Shown here: positions 54,866 through 64,000 of the stretch, in pieces
How the letters are laid out: the number at the start of each line of letters is the position of its first letter
Numbering within the stretch: position 1 is the stretch's first letter
Assembly (NCBI GenBank): GCA_963281255.1
Contig: OY725500.1
Span: 3,095,184-3,159,183 of the forward strand
Direction of reading: 5' to 3'
DNA from: Aphrocallistes beatrix
Lineage: Eukaryota; Porifera; Hexactinellida; Sceptrulophora; Aphrocallistidae
Length of the DNA stretch: 64,000 nucleotides
The notes under the pieces: generated by a model
The model's input: only the letters and a program-made list of their open reading frames with translations
The model's database searches: none
What the model was told of the DNA's origin: nothing
Program-made: the position numbers and the translations under genes

Positions 54866-56178
54866 CTATGTAATTGAAATAATTAAACAGATAAAATTTT
54901 TTTAAAATTTATCATTTTGCGAGGTAAAATCGGACACAATATGCTTACAAACCTTTAGAAACTTTTCAAATTCTTTCATAAATCGATGATCTATCTAACT
55001 AATGAACAGCAGATTTTTGAAATTTTGAAAATTGTTAAAAATTCACACCCAAACACCCGAGGAATCATATTTTAGTAATTTTGACACTAATTTTTTCATT
55101 ATTCTCTTTTTATTTGTAATATCAAAAATATGCCTGTTCATTATGTTCTACTTCGAGATCTATCAAAAACCGTTGAGTTTTCGCCCCTATGTTGAATTTA
55201 CAAAAGGTCACCTTTATAATTTGCTCAAAAAATAGTCTCAGGAAACAGGATTAGAAAGTGTTTAACATTGCAAATTTTTTATAGTTAACACCCCATTGAA
55301 TTAAAGTTATTTCACTAATCGGAACAAATTCACTAATCCGAACGTTTTTTTTGTTCATTGGTACAAAGCTGTTCGGATTAGCGAGGGTGTACTGTATATT
55401 AAAAAATTTTCACCGTCAAAACTGTGAAAAACTGGTCATTGATGACTAGCCTCCCAAAAATAACCACATTCGATAGTATCCGCCGGATTCCCAGATCAAT
55501 AACTTCTTTGAACCATGTCAGATCATCATCTGAATTCTGAATTCGTATCCCCCATTGAATTTCCTGCAATTTGATATATATATTGAACATATTCGGAGAA
55601 TTTTTTGGTTGTCCGTCCATAGCAACGGCCAGGAATTATTTCACATTCCTGGCCGTTGCTAGGAACCCGCTACCAAAAAAATTCTCTAAATGTGTCCAAT
55701 ATATACAGTCGACTCCGCTTAGTAGGGTCACATCGGTCAGAGGATGTTTTGCCCCGATTAAGCGGAGAACCCTATTAACCGAAAATATTTAATACTAGCA
55801 TCTATGTGTGAGAGCTATTCTAGTCCTGCAAAAAGTGACCCGATTAAGCGGTTGACCCGATTAAACAGTGATCCTATCAAGCGGAGTTGACTGTATATCA
55901 AATTGCTGGAAATTTATTGCTGAGCACGAATTTAGCATTTAAATGATGATCTGACATGGTTCGAAGAAGTAATGTATTTGAGACATTTCGCTTCTAAAAT
56001 GTCCTTTTTGGGGCGACAACAGGTGGTACAAGTGGCTCTAAGTGGCGAAATATTAGCATTGAAATTCTAAAAATCGAAATTAATGTTTAGAACCCATTTA
56101 GGGATCTAAAAATGATTTAAAAGGTCTTTTGGCAAATTTTTGATAAAAAATAAATGCCCTTAGGAAAGATCAACTTTA
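54866..56178 (-). mobile_element. B1-7, nearly full, with two TA-type insertions
   Basis: Minus-strand B1 from about AATTGAAATAATTAAACAG to TAGGAAAGATCAACTTTAAA at 56178. A pogo-type right end (ATTAGCGAGGGTGTACTG, ending 55394) and the complete MITE 55706-55893 lie inside; the latter sits in the central palindrome (about 55545-55945). Confidence 0.75.
55706..55893. mobile_element. pogo-like MITE type 3, 188 bp
   Basis: CAGTCGACTCCGCTTAGTAG ... GCGGAGTTGACTG, TA flanks. An inverted copy of the 30085 element. B1 sequence resumes in the TATATATCAAATTGC of the palindrome. Confidence 0.87.
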
Positions 56179-56459
56179 AAGACAATTTGAATAATAATGA
56201 TCATTGCCATCCCTTCGACACGAAGTAGAACTACGACTACTGGTAATGTGGTAAGACGATGCTTGATAAGAAAGGATGGCAAGAAAGATTTCCTCCACAG
56301 GATTTTGACAGTGATTCCATCAATGTTCAAGCCCCAAATAATTTCACACATGCCTAAGAGCAATCCTACGCATCTATAATAGCAGCAGAAGAGTGATTAC
56401 AGATGAACTAGCAAATGTTTGCAATATTGTCTACCTGTCAATGCTACGTGAATCCCCTT

Positions 56460-57237
56460 GGGTTAATATTTCCGCTACATTACACAAGTTGTTAGCACAT
56501 GACCGGAAATCATCTCAACATTTAACGAAGGACATGACTAGTGCACTTATCTGAAGAAGGACTAGAGGTTTCTAACAAATATATTCGTAGATATGGGATA
56601 CGGACAGTTCGCTACACGGACAGTTCGCTACGGACAGTTTGTTACAGGACTGTTCGCTACATGGACAGTTCGCTACGGACAGTTTGCTACTTGGACTAGA
56701 ATTGATAGGAGAGTGAGAGTGGGCATTTTGGAGTGTATTTTGTATAAGAAAGAATAAAGAGAAAGTAGGCATTTTGAGTTTGAAATAATATCAAATGGCA
56801 CACGAGAGTGGTATTTTTATTTCGTGAGGGGTGGGTGATTATCATTTATTATTTGTCAGAATGAATGTGAGAATGAAAGTGAGGATTCAATAATTGTATT
56901 CAAAGAAATATCAGCGACGAAACTTCTGGCAACGAAACATCCGGCGGCGATCGACGAACTTCAGTCAGTTACATTACATTTTCTATCAAGAGTGTCCGTG
57001 TAGCGAACTGTCCATGTAGCGAACAGTCCTGTAGTAAACTGTCCGTAGCGAACTGTCCGTATACCCGTAGATATCGAGATCGTCTTGCTCGCAAATTTTT
57101 ATTTGAAGAATATTTAATTAATATATTTGTTGGAATGATTTCTCACAGTGATCCCATACTGTTAACAAATCTCAAGTTTGCTATTCGAAAGCCTCCTCCT
57201 ATCCAAGTGCTTAACAGTAGAAAGACCAAGATATTTT
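56460..57237 (+). pseudogene. Fossil ORF of a transposon-type protein, split by a foldback
   Basis: Coding-like sequence continues on both sides of the 56595-57066 insertion in one frame. Before: LHKLLAHDRKSSQHL, then after a frame change LSEEGLEVSNKYIRRY. After: RYRDRLARKFLFEEYLINIF, then GMISHSDPILLTNLKF, ending TAG at about 57237. The pattern (H-K-L-L-x-H, S-E-E-x-x-E-x-x-N-K-x-I-R-x-Y-R, then S-D-P) resembles uncharacterised proteins I associate with invertebrate transposable elements, but I cannot name the family. It might extend left to about 56200. Confidence 0.45.
56595..57066. mobile_element. Foldback element with CGGACAGTTCGCTA arrays, 472 bp
   Basis: GGGATACGGACAGTTCGCTA at left and complement ending TACCC at 57066. 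Exact 8-bp duplication GTAGATAT (56587-56594, 57067-57074). The left arm has six copies of GGACAGTTCGCTAC-like units, the right arm four to five in reverse. The middle is AT-rich and unrelated to other families. Confidence 0.9.
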
Positions 57238-57463
57238 AGTGAATACCCTTATTCGTGGTGATGATGCTGATGGGAATGATGATTGAATAACTTTGTGTGC
57301 ATTGTCATTATTACTTCTATTAATATTTATTACTTCCCCATATGTTATAACTTATTCATTTAATGGTGTCAAGTTATAATGGTGACATAAATACCATATA
57401 CAATTACGTCATAACCGGCACAATAGTATTTCATTCAATTTTTAGACAATGATCCTATTGGAA
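57238..57463. other. Unassigned
   Basis: No feature seen. Confidence 0.3.
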
Positions 57464-57755
57464 CCTATTGGTCAATGATACTTTTTAAGCCCCTATCTGC
57501 AACAGAAATATCTATTTCTAGATTATTACCACTTTGCGTCATTATTGGATGACGTCATGGTGAGCATCTCTGAAGCATTAGGAAAAACTGATTCCACTAA
57601 TCGATATCTTAGGTCCGAAAACCTATTGGTCAATAATACTCTTTAAATCCTTATCTGCAGCAGAAATACCTATTTCTAGATTATGACAACTTTGTGCCAC
57701 TATTGGATGACGTCTAGTGAGCATGCCTTAAGCCATTTAAAAAGACTGATTCCAA
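57464..57755 (+). repeat. Tandem duplication, about 156-bp unit
   Basis: ACCTATTGGTCAATGATACT at 57465 and ACCTATTGGTCAATAATACT at 57621 begin two copies about 85% alike, each with TTCTAGATTAT and ATTGGATGACGTC. Confidence 0.8.
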
Positions 57756-57789
57756 TATTTCTTTGATGATTTAAATTATATTTGAAATT

Positions 57790-58086
57790 TGTTAATATAC
57801 ACCTATTAAATTTCAGCCTTCTATCGCCTAAAATGGCTGAGTTATAGTCTAAAAACTGAAATTTCTAATTGTAAAAAAGGTGACAATGACGTCATAATTC
57901 CATGATGAGTCGACATTTTCGTCTGAGCTCAGAACTTACTCGCCCATAGCCAAAAGACTCCCATATGCAAAAAATCAGCTTTCTGTGCCTGGCAGTTTCT
58001 TCAATCAATTATTTACAGAGGTATGTACTCTAACCGGACAATAGTATTTGAAATCCTTAGTATTTTCCATGTTTTAATAGTAAGGA
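57790..58086 (-). repeat. HN-19, 5' half with terminus
   Basis: AATATACACCTATTAAATTTC through TGACGTCA to ATTTACAGAGG, a non-repetitive replacement of the microsatellite, and TTTTAATAGTAAGGA at 58086 followed by T. The 3' half is absent. Confidence 0.8.
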
Positions 58087-58116
58087 TACCTGTTCAAAGG
58101 TCTCAAGATGTATGAT

Positions 58117-58397
58117 CAGTGGTGTTTTGGGGGGGGGGGCATAGCCCCCCCACTTTTTTCGCTTGAGGGACGCTCCTTACCTCATACTGACTACCATTTT
58201 AATTTTAGCCTTAGAATGTATTACGTAGCATAACAAATTCAAATCAATTGTGGCCATTTTAAACTAACCATATTCTTTTTCTCTTTCTTATTATCACCAC
58301 TTCTATACCATCTGGGGATAAAGTTTCACGAAAAAACAACAACTTTTTTACGGGAAGGAAGCGCCCCCCCCCTTCTATTTTTGGCAAAACACCGCTG
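58117..58397. mobile_element. hAT-type MITE, 281 bp
   Basis: CAGTGGTGTTTTGGGGG at left, CCCCCTTCTATTTTTGGC then AAAACACCGCTG at right. Exact 8-bp duplication TGTATGAT (58109-58116, 58398-58405). The G/C runs near the ends recall the 942 hAT element, which may have supplied the transposase. Confidence 0.92.
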
Positions 58398-58405
58398 TGT
58401 ATGAT

Positions 58406-59684
58406 GCAAGATATTATTTCCCATCTTGTTGTTCATTTACTGTGTGACCTTTTTATTCGTCGAAATTTTTCTTAGATCACTTTTCATGTTTTTAAGTTAC
58501 AAACATTTGTATAATATTATCTTTATAATATACATGTGAATAATTCTATTAATATAGATCTCAATAATACTAGTGTAATATCATTTAGTTCTCTATGAAT
58601 AGTTTCTAGTCTAAACCCATTCATATTGTTTCTATAATTGTATGAATGGAAAAGAATATTTAATTGTAGAATGCCAAGCATTTATATTTCTTCGCACTTT
58701 TATGGCTTCAGTGACGTAGAAAATGGCTGGGAGACACCCGCGATATCGGGACCACTGTGTCAGTCGGCATTCTATGGTTAAATATTAAAATCAATCAGCT
58801 ATCTCAAAACTGCAATCTCACACTGGCATTTGGTAATGAGTTTTAAATCCAGAATAAAAGAAATCTATTTGAATTACTTAGTGTGAAATTAATGATTAAT
58901 TTTCAAATAAGATTGTAAAAAATGATACGTTTAGAAAAATCTGCAAATGCAAAAGGTGTCAAAATTGTCTTATGCACCTCATTTGACCAAAATTTGATAG
59001 GGTTGTCATCATCAATTATGAATTTAACACCTTGTCTGGACCTTCAAAGGTGTTCATTTTGGCATTTAGTTTCGAATCAAAAATCGTATAGTAACTTCGT
59101 CTGCCCATAAAAATTCCCCACTTTTCTCCAAATTTTATTAGTTTCACACTTATGGTATTCTCAAAACCCGTTATGGAGGAGAAAACAAGAAAACAAAAAT
59201 AGGGAGGAACTCATTTCAGGAGTTGGCCACTATAGATTGTAATCTTTGGCCAACTAAAAATGTTGAGAATATGTTTAACAATTTATATTATTTAAACAAT
59301 TTATATTATTTACTCTATAAAAAATCGTCAATAATGTTATCACAATCCTGACACATACTATTAGTAACGTGATCTACCATAGTCACACTTCAAAATGATT
59401 GAACACCCAAGTAGTAGTCATGACTTGCAAGTTATATGCACAATTGAAAAAATAACATTATTGTTGTTGCAATCAAATGCGTTTGGAGGCAGGTAATGGC
59501 AAGCCTCACAGTGGGCCCTTACAAGATCCTAGCTATGCCCATGGGCAAACGCCGTATCTGCAATACCTGTAAATATAATATTCAGTACAATGTGAGACCA
59601 TTGAGGCAGTTTAAAACGTGTCCCGTATTTTAGCAAACCCGGAATATATCCCCCCGCTGTCCCGTCCCGGATTTTAGTAAAAAC
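58406..59684. other. Unassigned
   Basis: AT-rich; a direct repeat AACAATTTATATTATTTA occurs twice at 59277-59312. An ORF at 58922-59110 has no recognised motif. Confidence 0.3.
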
Positions 59685-59812
59685 CTTCTATCTCAAACTA
59701 ATTTTGAATAATTTAATTTTAATGGTTAATTTTGAATTGTAAACTCCCGAGATATAGAGTTTTTAAGTTTAAATATTAAAAACAATGTAAGATGAGTCAT
59801 TAACTATTGTCC
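59685..59812 (-). repeat. Fragment of the P interior
   Basis: CCTTCTATCTCAAACTAATT and CTCCCGAGATATAGAG match P-2 at about 49313-49440 in the same orientation. No P terminus nearby. Confidence 0.6.
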
Positions 59813-60037
59813 ATTATTCTACTATTTTGACAGAGCAATTGTTTATAGAGAGCAATGAGGAGGAGCGTGCTTCTATATATTTGGAGAGGAAGCAGGATCA
59901 CCCCACTTTTGAAAATTTGAAGCGGATGCTGGAGTACGCTTCAATTCGCTGTTAGAGAAAAGACACCAGTTTTTTCATTCAGGAAAAATGAAAAAATTGT
60001 AGAAGTCACTCAACAGCAATTTCATCCGAACCAAATA
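59813..60037. other. Unassigned
   Basis: A short open stretch at about 59850-59955 has no motif that can be identified. Confidence 0.3.
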
Positions 60038-60045
60038 GTTACAGT

Positions 60046-60825
60046 CAGAGTATCTTTTAAGGAATAGAAAAATATTTTTACGTTTTGGGGAAATAAAAAA
60101 ATATTCTCCTGGAATAAAAAAATATTTTTGGAATATAAAATTCTGTTAAAATTTTCGATACTTGTACTATAGTTAGAGTTTCCTGTCGCCTTTCCCCATT
60201 GAGTTTCCTCAAAGGATGTACGGACCAGAGTATTTTTTAAGGAATAAAAAAATATTTTACATTTTGGGGGAATAAAAAAATATTTTCACGAATTCTGAAT
60301 TTATAAAAAATATATTTCCGAACAAAAAAATTCTAGATTAATAAAAAAATGGGTACAATTGCAGTATCTTACACCCCCCAACTTTTTGTACGATGGTCAA
60401 AATCGCTATATGCATCGTTATAGAACTCGTTGAAAGAAGCTTATAGAGCAAAAGATTTCAAAAATGCGCATACTAGATGTTGAGGTAAAAACGCATCTAG
60501 TATAAACAATAAAGAGGAATACGTAATTGAAGAAGTGTGATTAACCTCAACATCTAGTATGCGCATTACTATGGTATTTTGCAATGCATAAACCAATGCA
60601 ATTTGACTGGAGTGACTAATACATTTTTCCCTATAGGATTTGGCTTAGATAGGAAATTTGTCGTAACTTTTTTGTTTGTGGACCGATTTTTGAAATATTT
60701 TGCTCTATAAGCTTCTTTCAACGAGTTCTATAACGGTGCATATAGCGATTTTGACCATCGTACAAAAAGTTGGGGGGTGTAAGATACTGCAATTGTACCA
60801 AAAAAGGTGCTTAAAAGATACCCTG
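60046..60825. mobile_element. hAT-type non-autonomous element, 780 bp, with internal hairpin
   Basis: CAGAGTATCTTTTAAGG at left, CTTAAAAGATACCCTG at right; exact 8-bp duplication GTTACAGT (60038-60045, 60826-60833). The left part has repeated AATAAAAAAATATTTT blocks, with a second CAGAGTATTTTTTAAGG at 60226. Contains the hairpin 60352-60799. Confidence 0.92.
60352..60799. repeat. Large hairpin with a second hairpin inside
   Basis: GGTACAATTGCAGTATCTTA pairs with its complement ending 60799; pairing runs about 115 bp. Inside, ATGCGCATACTAGATGTTG (60467) pairs with CAACATCTAGTATGCGCAT (60549). It may be a foldback inserted in the hAT element. Confidence 0.8.
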
Positions 60826-60829
60826 GTTA

Positions 60830-61855
60830 CAGTACACCCTCGCTAATCCGAACAGCTCATTTCAAATGATAGAAAAAAGTTCGGATTAGTGAATTTATTT
60901 CGATTAGTGAAAAAACACTAATTCAATAGGCCATTAATTATAATAAATTTGTATTGTTAGAAAATTAAGGATATTATTTCGCTATGATTGCTTATTTAAG
61001 GTGACAGGCCCTCAAATTTTGAAAAAAATTGCCAGAACCAGATATATTGTAATTTAGTTTTTATTTAATTATAGGATTTCTAAATAATCCGATAATCAGA
61101 TATTTTGTCAATCCGATGATTGTTTATGTACTTGTAGCAGGTAAAATCTGGCCTTTCTCAATCAAAATATATTAATTTAAATTTTTTAAATTTTCAATTG
61201 GCGCACATCCGTATGATTACCGTGACTCAAAAAATATTCACATTTTAAATGCAAACCTATTGTAATAAACTCGCTAAATCCTCTGATTAAGCTAGTAGCG
61301 AAGCCCGATTTTCAAATAAAAGAAAAGTTTAAAAACTGAAAATTATTTTGTCCCAAAAATTCCTGAGTAAATGACTCGACAAAATATTTTTCAACATAAA
61401 AAAATATTAAAGTTAAAATTGAACAAAATAGCTTCGCTACTAGCTCAACCATTCGCTAATAATGATATTTGAACAGTAAAATCAACCTGATCCTAGTCAA
61501 TAGTTAGTTATGACGAACGGCACAACCACGGATATTGTATAGGATTTAGACTTTGAGTGACTATAACTTCATATTTATTCCTAGTTCGCAACTCATACTA
61601 TGCATTAATTCTTGTACTAACTAGTACTATCCATAAACAGTATAACAATGGTTGAATTAAGACTTTGATTTTTTTGGGTTTTGTCTCCTTAACGAGGTTT
61701 ATCAATCTTATTGATTATTGATATTTAAGTTTACACGTTTATTCAAAGCATAGAGACGAATCAAATTATTTTTTGTGTGTTCGGATTTTAAGAATGAAGG
61801 ATTCGAATCAGCGAGAGTTCGGATTGGCGAGGAACGGACTATCGAGGGTGTGCTG
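60830..61855. mobile_element. pogo-like non-autonomous element, 1026 bp
   Basis: CAGTACACCCTCGCTAATCC at left, CGAGGGTGTGCTG at right, TA flanks (60828-60829, 61856-61857). Words TTCGGATTAG recur inside near both ends. No transposase is visible. A related right end lies at 55342-55394. Confidence 0.8.
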
Positions 61856-61857
61856 TA

Positions 61858-62043
61858 CTACAGTCTGCCACGCTATTATTTGCACTCGTTAAGTAAATAG
61901 AGCTACACGAAAAGGAGGGAGTCTATAGATTTAATTGTACTATGTTGACACCTTCAGTGTAGCTATGCATTGGAGTCAGTGTTTCCCACATGAATTTTAG
62001 AATGCGCGCTCATTTAGTAACGTCGATGCGCTTATGACATGTT
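61858..62043. other. Unassigned
   Basis: No feature recognised. Confidence 0.3.
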
Positions 62044-63266
62044 TTAAGGTTGGTGTTTCCTTCCAGAACTAACTTTTAAAGTTTTCATTATTTTCTTCTG
62101 AAATTTTTTGTGGAAACTATTCTCGTTGAGTTATCTGCAAAAATACACTTTTCGGGAGCCCAAGAAGTAAGAGAAAAAATTTTTTTTCCCAAATGACCTA
62201 ATTTATAGAGGACATTCAAGGAAACTTCAATGCCTTATGCCTCTTTTACTCAATTATTCTTACACAAAATGGTTGAATAAAGAAAATAAAAGGAATAGAA
62301 TTTTCAATTTTAACCCAAATAAATGTTTCTTTCAAATTTCGTTTATACAAAATTTAGAGGCAGATTTTCGTAAGGAAAAATATTTTAACTTTTTTATAAA
62401 GTAGAATATCAAAAATCTGTCTCAATCATTTTGTTCTACGTGACGAGATCTTTCTAAAACCATCGAGTTTTTAACTCTACGACCTTTGTAACTAGAGATT
62501 CCTCCTTTGTGAAATTGATTTTTAAGTGCTAAAAACAGGCTACAAAGCAATTTTCTTCGGAAAGACTTGATTTCCATTTGTTTTACGGTATTCTGATAAT
62601 ATATAACATCAAAACATCCTCAATCAACAACTTATAGTAGTACTTAACTTCAAAATATGACATATCAAATATTTTCACATCATGACACCTTCAAAAGTGT
62701 GAAAAAGTTGACAGTTATAACTGGGGTCCCAAAAATGACCATGTCCGATAGTTTTCTCCGAAATCCCATACCTATAACTTTATTTGACTATGCCAGGTCG
62801 TTATTTTAATACTGAATTCGTACTCAGCACTAAATTTCCAGCAATTTGATATATATATTGACCATATTTGGAAATATTTTTGGTTGCCTTTTCCTAGCAA
62901 CGGTCAGGAATGTGAAAAAATTCCTGGCCGTTGCTAGGCACGTTCAAACAAAAATGTTTCCAAATATGGTCAATATATATATCAAAATGCTGGAAATCTA
63001 GTGCTGAGCATGAATTCAGGATTAAAAAGATGATCTGGCACTGTTTAAAGAAGTTAGAGCTGTGGGACATTTCGCATTTATAATGTGTCGTTTTTAGAGC
63101 GACACCAGGTGATACAAGTGGCTCAAAGTGGCGAAATATTGGGGTTGGAGTTATAAAAGTCGGGATTATTGTTTAGAACTTCTATAAGGATCTAAAAATG
63201 ATAAAAAAGCAATTTGGGCACATTTTTAATAAAAAACAAGTTTCGCATGGGAAACACCAACCTTAA
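62044..63266 (-). mobile_element. B2-4, complete, inverted
   Basis: TTAAGGTTGGTGTTTCCTTC at 62044 and CATGGGAAACACCAACCTTAA ending 63266; central palindrome at about 62810-63018. Same length as B2-1 and B2-2. Confidence 0.88.
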
Positions 63267-63849
63267 TCATTTTAGGATCACTAAACGGGTTCTAAACATT
63301 AATTTTGATTTTTAGAATTTCAATGCTAATATTTCTCCACTTAGAGCCACTTGTACAACCTGGTGTCGCCTAAAAAAGGACACATTTGTGTCTCATATCC
63401 ATAACTTCTTTGTCATCATTTTAATGCTAAATTCGTCCTCAGCACTAAATTCCCAGCAATTTGATATATATATTGGACATATTTGAAGAAATTATTTGGC
63501 TGCAGGTTCCTAGCAACTGTCAGGAATGTGGAAAAATTCCTGGCCGTTGCTATGCACGGACATCCAAAAGATTCTCCAAATATGGTCAATATATGTATCA
63601 AATTGCTGGAAATTTAGTGCTGAGCATGAATTAAGTATAAAATGATGATCTGACATGATTCAAAGAAATTATTGATCTCGATTTCCGGCGGACACTATCG
63701 AATGTTGTTATTTTTGGGTGTCCAGTCAGCAATGACCAGTTTTTTACACTATTGATCGAGAAAAATTTTATATACCATATTTTGAAGTTAAGTACTGCTA
63801 TAAGTTGTCGAATAAGGATATTTGCATGTTATTTTATATTCCAAAGCAG
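63267..63849 (+). mobile_element. B1-8, middle part
   Basis: TCATTTTAGGATCACTAAAC onward follows B1 from the point where B2 is inserted in B1-5, through the palindrome (about 63425-63632), to CCAAAGCAG, where P-3 inserted at TTAA. Confidence 0.78.
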
Positions 63850-64000
63850 TTAAGGATACCGCCCTCGAAAAACATCGCAAAACATTAAAAAAAATTGTGG
63901 AATTTTTTAGTGTCAATTCCATCGGATTATTGAGTAGTCTACCATCTAATCGTACTTGTTGGACGGTATTTATTTTGATATTGTAGAACTGGGCACCTAA
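63850..64000 (+). mobile_element. P-3, left end, cut by the window edge
   Basis: TTAAGGATACCGCCCTCG at 63850, then sequence like the left 150 bp of P-1 (TTGGACGGTATTTATTTTGA). The intact B1 has GCAGTTAAAACTAATGG here, so the insertion used that TTAA. Confidence 0.85.

Noticed and set aside
58922-59110. 62-codon ORF
   Set aside because: No motif, no neighbouring coding signal, expected length by chance.

Overview
The window looks like a transposon graveyard from an AT-rich animal genome. The transposase types (hAT, mariner, Tc1, MULE, PIF/Harbinger and an animal-style Helitron) suggest an invertebrate. Species cannot be told from the sequence. I saw no convincing host exon, tRNA, rRNA, CRISPR array or bacterial operon. 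Almost everything that can be named is mobile DNA, often nested two to four deep. Family labels below (HN, B1/B2/B3, P, E, D, G, M) are mine and local to this window.

Coding remnants: a frameshifted hAT transposase (1470-3841) in a complete element with an exact 8-bp target duplication; a PIF/Harbinger-like N-terminal piece (5620-5934); two mariners of one family (8760-10098 and 19029-about 20284); two adjacent Tc1 elements, one with an intact 356-residue transposase (22239-23583) and one ending early (23590-24811); a MULE transposase C-terminus with one in-frame stop (26118-26612); a decayed Tc1 (32260-33164); a Helitron Rep/helicase fossil (45845-48821); a hAT dimerisation-domain stub (51266-51411); and an unnamed fossil ORF split by a foldback element (about 56460-57237).

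Non-coding families: (1) HN, a Helitron-like non-autonomous family with about 20 copies, starting TCCTTACTATTAAAACTCG after a host A, ending in a GC-rich block and CTTG before a T, with a microsatellite at one fixed internal position. (2) TTAA-flanked families B1, B2, B3 and P. The B families share a central palindrome of about 200 bp. Two P copies in opposite orientation bracket the Helitron fossil (41662-50758). (3) E elements: TIR CATRGCCTACT, 7-bp duplications, two of them near-perfect hairpins over 1 kb. (4) TA-flanked pogo/Tc1-type MITEs with at least four terminal sequences. (5) Small hAT-type MITEs with exact 8-bp duplications. (6) Foldback elements carrying inverted arrays of short tandem repeats, one with a 9-bp MULE-like duplication.

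Layout: 1-5 kb hAT inside HN; 5-8.5 kb Harbinger piece, TTGCATGCAA-rich foldback, B3; 8.5-11.2 kb B1 holding a mariner and an HN; 12.4-19 kb HN, pogo MITEs and the G/E nest; 19-25.3 kb mariner and Tc1 pair; 25-35.5 kb HN copies, MULE and Tc1 fossils, foldbacks; 35.9-45.8 kb B, D, E and P nests; 45.8-50.8 kb Helitron fossil and P; 51-64 kb HN, E, B, foldbacks, hAT MITEs. Nesting order gives a relative chronology. Only the 356-residue Tc1 transposase looks possibly functional. All boundaries were read by eye, so ends given as approximate may be off by some tens of bases.
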